From contig JBEIOK010000131.1 in NCBI GenBank assembly GCA_040377605.1, forward strand, positions 1 to 7,708: DNA of 7,708 nucleotides. The letters are read 5' to 3'. The position numbers were made by a program, and so were the translations under genes. The stretch is from Solimonas sp040377605. Lineage in GTDB: Bacteria > Pseudomonadota > Gammaproteobacteria > Nevskiales > Nevskiaceae. Below are positions 1 through 5,519 of this stretch, in pieces (the first letter of the stretch is position 1; the number at the start of each line of letters is the position of its first letter). The notes beneath the pieces were generated by a model. The model was not told the origin of the DNA. It made no database searches and saw only the letters and a list, made by a program, of their open reading frames with translations.

Positions 1-651
1 CCCGAGCTGTATGGCTACCTGAAGGAATTCAAGCGCATCCGCCAGTTCCCGACGGATCAGCGTTTCGAGCCGCTGATTGCCGGCTCCACGCTGTACCTGT
101 CGGATGCCTGGGCGGCCGGTGATCCGCTGCACACCTGGGGCAACTACAAGATCGTGGACCGTGGCCCGCTGCTGGCCGCGGTCTCGGGCGGCTGGACGCC
201 CGACCATCCGAACTGGGAGCACCAGACGCATGGCGGCCCCAAGGGCAAGACCTTCTGGAACACCGACGTGGAGCTGGTGCCGGAAGCGATCATCGTTGAA
301 GCCGAGCCGGTGAAATTTCCCCGTGCGCCGGTCAGCAAGAAACGGGTGTGGTTCGACGCACGGACCGGATTGCCGGTAGCGATGGTGACTTTCGACCGCC
401 GCGGCGAGCCGTACCACTCCTTCGACGCGGCATTCGGCCTGTACGACGCCGGTCCGAAGCCGGTGATGGACGGCAAGCATCCGTACTGGTCGTGGAGCCA
501 TGTGCACGCCTTCAACCTGCAGACCGGACACATGACGCGGCTGGAGCAGGTGCGCGAGATCGCCGGCGGACACCGCAGTGTCGCCAACGATGCGCGCATG
601 TACGACCTGTATCTGACCAACGCAGCCTTGATGCGGCTGGGCCGCGGGTAG
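1..651 (+). CDS. DUF1329 family envelope protein (LolA-like), C-terminal part, 5' end outside window
   Basis: The frame is open from the first base to a TAG at 649-651 and gives 216 residues with no start in view, so this is the C-terminal half of a longer protein (DUF1329 members are usually about 400-460 aa). Family-type features in the visible part are an early KRIRQFPTDQRFEPL segment followed by LSDAWAAGDPLHTWGNYKIV. Near residues 113-137 the strand-rich segment KKRVWFDARTGLPVAMVTFD resembles the KRVFYID-type beta repeats of the LolA/LppX fold. No membrane segment is visible; the signal peptide would lie upstream of the window. DUF1329 proteins are thought to sit in the periplasm or outer envelope, and their genes are often near catabolic clusters for hydrophobic compounds together with DUF1302 proteins. 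The exact role is unknown. It is separated from the carboxylase genes by a 235-bp spacer and may or may not be co-transcribed. The family call rests on remembered motifs, without an alignment. Confidence 0.75.
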   Translation, partial: PELYGYLKEFKRIRQFPTDQRFEPLIAGSTLYLSDAWAAGDPLHTWGNYKIVDRGPLLAAVSGGWTPDHPNWEHQTHGGPKGKTFWNTDVELVPEAIIVEAEPVKFPRAPVSKKRVWFDARTGLPVAMVTFDRRGEPYHSFDAAFGLYDAGPKPVMDGKHPYWSWSHVHAFNLQTGHMTRLEQVREIAGGHRSVANDARMYDLYLTNAALMRLGRG

Positions 652-685
652 GCGGGTCATGCGCCGACCGCAGTGCAGCATCGCG

Positions 686-706
686 AAAAACTACCCGTGC
701 GGGTGG
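686..706 (-). terminator. Weak intrinsic-terminator-like hairpin, minus-strand orientation
   Basis: ACCCG (693-697) and CGGGT (700-704) are complementary and almost contiguous. Read on the minus strand, the hairpin is followed directly by T5 (A5 at 686-690 on the plus strand), the layout of a rho-independent terminator. The stem is only about 4-5 pairs once the tight loop is opened, with one mismatch further out. No minus-strand gene is seen that would need it. On the plus strand no U tract follows, so it does not look like a terminator for the DUF1329 gene. A chance structure is quite possible. Confidence 0.2.
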
Positions 707-748
707 CGGCGATGACCGCAGCGGCGCTTAGGGTGACTGCAACACAGA

Positions 749-766
749 CCGCGAGCCACATCGCGG
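749..766. promoter_or_regulatory. Perfect inverted repeat, possible operator or small hairpin
   Basis: CCGCGA (749-754) and TCGCGG (761-766) are exact reverse complements separated by 6 nt, giving an 18-bp dyad. It sits 38 bp before the ATG of the short upstream frame and 121 bp before the first carboxylase start. Such a dyad could bind a dimeric regulator. There is no T run after it, so a terminator is unlikely. Short GC-rich dyads arise readily by chance at this composition, and no regulator gene lies in the window. Confidence 0.25.
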
Positions 767-790
767 CCAGGACTGAAAAGCAGTGCGAAC

Positions 791-796
791 GGAGGA
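791..796 (+). promoter_or_regulatory. Strong Shine-Dalgarno GGAGGA ahead of the short ORF
   Basis: GGAGG at 791-795 is 8 nt from the ATG at 804, near-ideal spacing. It is a stronger ribosome binding site than that of the small-subunit gene downstream. This is the main reason to take the short upstream frame seriously. Confidence 0.45.
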
Positions 797-803
797 GTCC
801 GTC

Positions 804-890
804 ATGAGCATCGCGCATCGATCAGAAGACGCGCCGGCTTTCCACGCCGCGCTGCGACGTCGAATGACTACCCAGGAGAGCGCTACATGA
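804..890 (+). CDS. Possible 28-codon leader ORF coupled to the first carboxylase gene
   Basis: An ATG at 804 opens a 28-residue frame ending in TGA at 888-890. That stop overlaps the ATG (887-889) of the following gene as ATGA, the classic arrangement for translational coupling. A GGAGGA lies at optimal distance upstream. The peptide starts MSIAHRSEDAP and ends RRRMTTQESAT. It has no membrane segment, cysteine or recognisable motif. Its arginine codons are CGA-CGA-CGT-CGA, whereas the large genes mostly use CGC, so it does not look like an ordinary selected protein. It could be a leader peptide whose translation sets expression of the operon, or an accidental open frame. The following gene also has its own AGGAG at 874-878, so coupling need not be obligatory. 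The frame is too short for coding statistics to decide. Confidence 0.35.
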   Translation: MSIAHRSEDAPAFHAALRRRMTTQESAT

Positions 891-2896
891 GTGCCGTCCC
901 CGAAGCCGGCGCGCTCGCGCCCGGCGGCTCGCGCAGCCGCCGTCGCAGCGAAGCCCCCGCTGTCACCGCCGCCGTACCGGTCTCCGGCGGTGGCAAGCTG
1001 ATCAACATCGACAACGGCGGCACGCTGACCGATTTCTGCGTGATCGACGGCGCGAAGGTTTATCGCACCAAGAGCGTGACGACGCCGTACGACCTGTCGA
1101 AGTGCTTCTTCGACGGCCTGCGCAAGGCAAGCAAGCTGATCTACGGCGAAGAGGATCTGCTGCAGCTGCTGCTGAGCACGGATCACATCCGCTACTCGAC
1201 CACGCAGGGCACGAACGCCCTGGTCGAACGCAAGGGCCAGCGCCTCGGTCTCGTGCTGTGCGGCCTTGATGCTGCGGCCCTGCAGAAGGACGCGCAGCAG
1301 AAGGACGTCTTCGCGGGGCTCGTCGGCGCGCGCGTCGCCGCGCTGGACCTGTCGCTGGACGATGCCACGCTCGAAGTTGCGGCGACGCAGGCGATCAACA
1401 AGCTCGCATCCGAAGGCGCCAACCGCATCGTCATCGGTGCCGGCGGCGCGCAACGCGACGCCGGCGAAGTGCGCCTGAAGAAGATCCTGCTAAAGAAGTT
1501 CCCGCCGCACCTGCTCGGCGCGATCCCGCTGCTGTACTCGCACGAGGTCGTGCAGGACGAGGACGACGCGCGCCGCACCTGGACCGCGCTGTTCAATGCC
1601 TTCCTGCATCCGGCGATGGAGCGCTTCCTGTACAGCGCCGAGCACCGCCTGCGCGAGTACAAGACGAAGAACCCGCTGCTGATCTTCCGCAACGACGGCG
1701 ACTCCGCGCGCATCTCGCGCACCGCTGCGGTGAAGACCTATTCCTCCGGCCCACGCGGCGGCGCCGAGGGTGCGAAGGCGCTGGCGGCGCATTACGGCTT
1801 CAAGCGCCTGCTCGGCGTGGACATCGGCGGCACGACGACCGACATCAGCCTGGTCGAAGACGGCGTCGTGCGCACCGACCGCCGTGGCCGCATCGAAGGC
1901 GTCGGCACTTCGCTGCCGCTGTGCAACGTCGTCAGCGCCGGCGTCGGCGGCTCCTCGATCATCTCGGTGACGGGCGGCAAGATCAAGGTCGGCCCCGAGT
2001 CGGTCGGCGGCGCGCCCGGTCCGGCGTGCTTCGGCCTCGGCGGCACGCAGGCGACGATCACCGATGCTTTCCTCGTGCTCGGCCTGCTCGACCCGGCCAG
2101 TTACTTCGGTGGTGAACTGAAGATCGACGTCGAGCGCGCGCGTGCCGCCATCGCCGAGAACGTCGCCAAGCCGCTGAATCTCGGCGTCGAGGCCGCAGCC
2201 GAGGCGATGGAGCAGGCCTGGGTCGCCCGCGTCGCCGAGGCGCTGAAGGCCTATACGACGGTCACGCCGGACACCGTGCTCGCCGCGTTCGGCGGCGGCG
2301 GTCCGTTCCTGTCCTGCAAGGTTGCCGAGGCGATCGGCGTGTCGAAGGTCATTGTGCCGGGCCTGGCCGCGGTGTTTTCCGCGTTCGGCATCGGCTTTTC
2401 CGACATCGCGCACGAATACGAGGCGCAACTCGCCAGCACCGACGCCGCCGGCCTCATGGCTGCGCGCGAACTGCTGCTGGAACGCGCGCGTCGCGGCATG
2501 TTCGCCGAAGGTTTCGAGCTGGCCGACTGCCGCATCGAGACCAGCTTACAGGTTGGTGAAGACCTGCTGCCCCTGGCCGGCGATGCGCTGCCGGCCGATC
2601 TGCCGAAGAACGCCAAGCCGACGCTGGTGCTGAAGGCGACGCGCGTGATCGCCCGCGCGCGCCTCGACGGCACGTTCGGCGGCACGCGCAAGGCCGCCAC
2701 TGCGTCCGGCAAGCGCAGCGTGCAGTCCGGCGGCAAGACCTCGGAGTTGCCGGTGTACCGCGTCGAGGACCAGGCCGGCGGTGCGCAGGCGCAAGGCCCC
2801 TGCGTACTGGAAGAGTCCTTCTTCACCAGCCGCATCGACGCCGGCTGGCGCTTCGAGATCAACGAGTCCGGCGACATTCTCTTGAGCAAGGGCTGA
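887..2896 (+). CDS. HyuA-type ATPase subunit of an ATP-dependent ketone carboxylase (ApcA-like)
   Basis: The product is 669 aa and belongs to the hydantoinase A/oxoprolinase family (ASKHA ATPase fold). Visible motifs are the first phosphate loop IDNGGTLTDF (41-50), YSTTQGTNALVERKG (103-117), HLLGAIPLL (208-216), SGPRGG (287-292), the second loop VDIGGTTTDISL (311-322), PGPACFGLGG (377-386) and FGGGGP (468-473). A short beta-rich C-terminal domain ends near DAGWRFEINESGDILL. By analogy with acetophenone carboxylase it would bind and hydrolyse ATP to activate ketone or bicarbonate, in the cytoplasm. The ATG at 887 has AGGAG at 874-878 and is the only usable start: no ATG, GTG or TTG was found in frame between the upstream stop at 734 and 887. 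This leaves a 36-residue Ala/Gly/Pro/Arg-rich, probably disordered N-terminal extension. Relative to the second HyuA subunit it has an altered first loop (DNGGTLTD rather than DIGGTFTD) and lacks much of the segment after GTNALVERKG. The family is certain; the subunit assignment rests on gene order and length. Confidence 0.88.
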   Translation: MSAVPEAGALAPGGSRSRRRSEAPAVTAAVPVSGGGKLINIDNGGTLTDFCVIDGAKVYRTKSVTTPYDLSKCFFDGLRKASKLIYGEEDLLQLLLSTDHIRYSTTQGTNALVERKGQRLGLVLCGLDAAALQKDAQQKDVFAGLVGARVAALDLSLDDATLEVAATQAINKLASEGANRIVIGAGGAQRDAGEVRLKKILLKKFPPHLLGAIPLLYSHEVVQDEDDARRTWTALFNAFLHPAMERFLYSAEHRLREYKTKNPLLIFRNDGDSARISRTAAVKTYSSGPRGGAEGAKALAAHYGFKRLLGVDIGGTTTDISLVEDGVVRTDRRGRIEGVGTSLPLCNVVSAGVGGSSIISVTGGKIKVGPESVGGAPGPACFGLGGTQATITDAFLVLGLLDPASYFGGELKIDVERARAAIAENVAKPLNLGVEAAAEAMEQAWVARVAEALKAYTTVTPDTVLAAFGGGGPFLSCKVAEAIGVSKVIVPGLAAVFSAFGIGFSDIAHEYEAQLASTDAAGLMAARELLLERARRGMFAEGFELADCRIETSLQVGEDLLPLAGDALPADLPKNAKPTLVLKATRVIARARLDGTFGGTRKAATASGKRSVQSGGKTSELPVYRVEDQAGGAQAQGPCVLEESFFTSRIDAGWRFEINESGDILLSKG

Positions 2897-2910
2897 GACG
2901 AGAACACACC

Positions 2911-3360
2911 ATGAAAGTCCTGATCACCGAATACCTGCGCATCAACCTCGACACCGAGCAGTGGGAATGCCGCCGCTGCGGTCACGTGCACGGCAGCGCC
3001 CGCGACAACTACAAGAAGGGCCTGCTGGTCTACGACCGCGACCCGCGCGAGATCCACAAGCCGCTGCTCGATCCGAAGAAGTACGCGCGCACCTACTCCC
3101 CCGATCCGAAGTGGTGCCGCATCCTCGAGTACTACTGCTCGTCATGCGGCACGATGGTGGAGGCCGAGTACCTGCCGCCGGGCCATCCGCCGCTGCACGA
3201 CATCGAACTCGACATCGACGCGCTCAAGCTGCAATGGAAGGACCGCAAGGAGGTCACCGAGCCGACGGTCGGCCCCGACCTGGCACTGGAGAAGGTCAAG
3301 AACAACCGCGCGCTGCATGCCGAACACCACCATGGCCACGGCCATGGGCACAAGCACTGA
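2911..3360 (+). CDS. Small zinc-ribbon-like carboxylase subunit (ApcB / acetone carboxylase gamma-like) with His-rich tail
   Basis: The product is 149 aa. Two CxxC pairs, CRRC (20-23) and CSSC (76-79), plus C69, form a plausible zinc-ribbon site. Between them lies a basic/aromatic stretch with GLLVYDRDPREIHKPLLDP (37-55). This agrees with the small gamma subunit of acetone and acetophenone carboxylases, which is part of the core and binds zinc. Its position between two HyuA-type genes is that of apcB. The last 14 residues (136-149) contain eight histidines, an extra metal-binding-like tail that I do not associate with the family. The start at 2911 lies 14 bp after the previous stop with only a weak GAGACGAGA-type ribosome site, so translation probably depends on coupling to the upstream gene. 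The role as a structural or metal-binding part of the complex is inferred from homologues. Confidence 0.82.
   Translation: MKVLITEYLRINLDTEQWECRRCGHVHGSARDNYKKGLLVYDRDPREIHKPLLDPKKYARTYSPDPKWCRILEYYCSSCGTMVEAEYLPPGHPPLHDIELDIDALKLQWKDRKEVTEPTVGPDLALEKVKNNRALHAEHHHGHGHGHKH
3322..3357 (+). other. Histidine-rich C-terminal tail of the small subunit
   Basis: The final codons encode AEHHHGHGHGHKH before the TGA. Alternating His-Gly repeats such as these occur in metal-storing or metal-delivering proteins (for example some UreE and HypB proteins). The histidine codons are mixed CAC and CAT, so this is not a pure nucleotide repeat. Confidence 0.7.
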
Positions 3361-3375
3361 CGGGAGCCGACGACG

Positions 3376-5505
3376 ATGAAACGCGTTTCCGTGGATATCG
3401 GTGGCACCTTCACCGACTGCTTCGTGGTCTGGGACAACCAGTACATCGAAGGCAAGGCGCTGACCACCCATCACAACCTGGCGCTGGGCTTCAACGAAGC
3501 GCTGGCGGACGCCTGCAAGCAGCTCAGCGTCGAATCGTCGAAGCTGCTGTCGGAAGTCGACTCCGTGCGCTACTCGACGACGCTCGGCACCAACGCGCTG
3601 ATCGAGCGCAAGGGTCCGCGCATCGGCGTGCTGGTGACGACCGGCTTCAAGAGCACGATTCCGCTGTCGCGTGCGCGCGGCTACGGCGAAGGCCTGTCGC
3701 AGCACGAGCAGATGGACATCCCCAATGCCCAGCGCCCGCAGCCGATCGTGCCGATCCCGATGATCCGCGAGGTGCGCGAGCGCGTGGACTATCTCGGCAA
3801 CATCTTCTGGGACCTTGACGAGGACGATGTGCGGCTGCGCATCCGTGAACTCGTCGACGCCGGCGCCGAGGCGCTGGTGGTGATGTTCACCAACAGTGTC
3901 GTCAACAACACGCACGAACTGCGCGTGCGCGAGATCTTCCTCGAGGAGTACCCGGCCCATCTGCTCGGGGCGATCCCGATGCTGCTGTCGCACCAGGTCG
4001 CCGGCCGCAAGGGCGAGTACGCGCGCGGCACGTCGACGATCATGGATGCGTTCCTGCACCAGACCATGTACCACGGTCTCGGCACGCTGGAGCTGAACCT
4101 GCGCGCGCTGGGCTACAACAAGCCGATGCTGGTCAGCCACAACTCCGGCGGCATGGCGCAGCTCAACTCCACCGACGCGCTGCAGACCGTGCACTCCGGT
4201 CCGGTGTCCGGCGTCGCTGCCAGCGAGCACCTGGCTGCGGCCGCCGAACTGGGCAACGTCGTCGCCACCGACATGGGCGGCACCAGCTTCGACATCGGCA
4301 TCGTCGACCAGGGTGGCGTCAAGCACTACGACTTCAACCCGGTTATCGACCGCTGGCTGGTGTCGATCCCGATGGTGCATCTGGTGACGCTCGGCGCCGG
4401 CGGCGGTTCGATCGCGCGTTACGACCGCCTGTTCGGTTCCGTCGAGATCGGGCCGCAGTCCGCCGGTTCCGATCCCGGTCCGGCCTGCTACGACCGTGGC
4501 GGCCTCAAGCCGACGGTTACCGACGCCGACCTCGTGCTCGGCTATCTCGACCCGAAGAACTACGCCAACGGCCGCATCCCGCTGAACCCGAAGCGCGCCA
4601 AGCAGGCGATCGAGGACACGCTCTGCGACGACCTCGACCTCGACGTCGTCGAGACCGCGAAGCTGATCAAGCGCAACGTCGACGCCAACATGGCCAACGG
4701 CATCGCCACCGAGCTGCGCACGCGCGGCTACGAGCCGCGGGACTTCACGATCCTGGCGTACGGCGGCAACGGACCGCTGCACGCCTGCGGCATCGCCGAC
4801 GCGCTCGGCGTGTCGAAGATCCTGGCGCCGCCGTTCTCGTCGACGTTCTCGGCCTGCGGCGCCGGCAACGTCAACCAGATGCACATCCACGAGATGAGCA
4901 CCTGGACCGTGCTGTTCAACGCCGGCCTCAAGACCTTCTTCAACGACTACGACAGCTTCAACCGCAGCGTCGAGGAGCTGGAGCGCCGCGGCCGCGAGGA
5001 CCTGCTGCGCCAGGGCATGAAGGCCGGCGACATTAAGTACCGCCTCGAGCTCGACATGCGCTACGGCAACCAGCGCGTGCAGACCGCGGTGGTGACCGAC
5101 CTCAACCGCGTCAAGTCGCAGAAGGACGTGCTGGCGCTGATGGACCAGTTCCATCAGAGCTACGGTGCACGCTTCGGCGAGGGCAGCCAGTCGCCGGAAA
5201 CCGGCGTGCGCATCAACACGATCCGTGTCTGCGCCTACGTCGACCAGCCGAAGGTCGCGTTCGCCAAGTTGAAGCTCAGCGGCAAGTCGATCGCCGCGCC
5301 GGAGCCGGTCGCCAGGCGCGACTGCCACTTCGTCGGCCACGCCAAGGCGGTGTCGACCCCGATCTACGACGACACCGCGCTGGCCGAGGGCACGCGCATC
5401 GAGGGCCCGGCCATCGTCACGACCCGCGCCACGACCTACCTGGTCGAGCCGGGCTGGACCTACCACGCCGCGGCACAGGGCGGCGTCTGGTTCATCAAGC
5501 AATAA
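3376..5505 (+). CDS. Second HyuA-type ATPase subunit of the carboxylase (ApcC-like)
   Basis: The product is 709 aa, a full-length and canonical hydantoinase A/oxoprolinase family member. Motifs in order are DIGGTFTD (7-14) at the extreme N terminus, YSTTLGTNALIERKG (66-80), the basic GFKSTIPLSRARGYG segment (90-104), VRERVDYLG (133-141), MFTNSVVNNTHELRVREI (170-187), HLLGAIPML (195-203), HSGPVSG (273-279), DMGGTSFDIG (299-308), LGAGGGSIA (339-347), DPGPACYDRGG (366-376), YGGNGP (462-467) and a C-terminal GPAIV...PGW beta domain (678-694). It shares HLLGAIP and the nucleotide loops with the 669-aa subunit, so the two are paralogues, but it keeps the complete family layout. In acetophenone carboxylase two such ATPase subunits accompany one HyuB-type subunit and two ATP are spent per turnover. 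CGGGAG at 3361-3366 serves the ATG, 15 bp after the previous stop. Alternatives such as hydantoinase or 5-oxoprolinase are made unlikely by the small-subunit neighbour. Confidence 0.9.
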   Translation: MKRVSVDIGGTFTDCFVVWDNQYIEGKALTTHHNLALGFNEALADACKQLSVESSKLLSEVDSVRYSTTLGTNALIERKGPRIGVLVTTGFKSTIPLSRARGYGEGLSQHEQMDIPNAQRPQPIVPIPMIREVRERVDYLGNIFWDLDEDDVRLRIRELVDAGAEALVVMFTNSVVNNTHELRVREIFLEEYPAHLLGAIPMLLSHQVAGRKGEYARGTSTIMDAFLHQTMYHGLGTLELNLRALGYNKPMLVSHNSGGMAQLNSTDALQTVHSGPVSGVAASEHLAAAAELGNVVATDMGGTSFDIGIVDQGGVKHYDFNPVIDRWLVSIPMVHLVTLGAGGGSIARYDRLFGSVEIGPQSAGSDPGPACYDRGGLKPTVTDADLVLGYLDPKNYANGRIPLNPKRAKQAIEDTLCDDLDLDVVETAKLIKRNVDANMANGIATELRTRGYEPRDFTILAYGGNGPLHACGIADALGVSKILAPPFSSTFSACGAGNVNQMHIHEMSTWTVLFNAGLKTFFNDYDSFNRSVEELERRGREDLLRQGMKAGDIKYRLELDMRYGNQRVQTAVVTDLNRVKSQKDVLALMDQFHQSYGARFGEGSQSPETGVRINTIRVCAYVDQPKVAFAKLKLSGKSIAAPEPVARRDCHFVGHAKAVSTPIYDDTALAEGTRIEGPAIVTTRATTYLVEPGWTYHAAAQGGVWFIKQ

Positions 5506-5519
5506 GCGAGGAGTACGCC

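Larger units (their letters stand above)
652..886 (+). other. Intergenic spacer upstream of the carboxylase operon
   Basis: This 235-bp stretch lies between the DUF1329 stop and the first carboxylase start, and is the most likely place for an operon promoter. I see no convincing -35/-10 pair and no sigma-54 GG-N10-GC element. It contains a hairpin next to an A5 run (686-706), a perfect 6-bp inverted repeat with a 6-nt spacer (749-766), two copies of GACCGCAG (666-673 and 714-721) and a short open frame from 804 with a strong Shine-Dalgarno. Base composition is visibly less GC-extreme than in the flanking genes. Confidence 0.5.

Noticed and set aside
704..721. Possible sigma-54 promoter (TGGC...CGCA)
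   Set aside because: The required GG-N10-GC spacing is off by one in the only candidate, and the rest of the consensus is absent.
666..721. Direct repeat GACCGCAG at 666-673 and 714-721
   Set aside because: Only 8 bp, no third exact copy and no flanking similarity; likely chance in GC-rich DNA.
144..731. Overlapping frames on both strands across the DUF1329 gene
   Set aside because: The frame-1 product shows family-type motifs up to its stop at 651; the others are Arg-rich shadows.
728..1453. 241-codon minus-strand frame covering the spacer and the start of the first HyuA gene
   Set aside because: It overlaps the conserved N-terminal nucleotide loop coding region, has no recognisable motif, and its composition is typical of antisense frames.
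3142..5502. 786-codon open frame on the minus strand, opposite the 709-aa HyuA gene
   Set aside because: It mirrors a strongly supported gene, is composed of Val/Ala/Asp/Arg/His-rich low-complexity sequence, and is what strong G/C third-position bias produces on the opposite strand.
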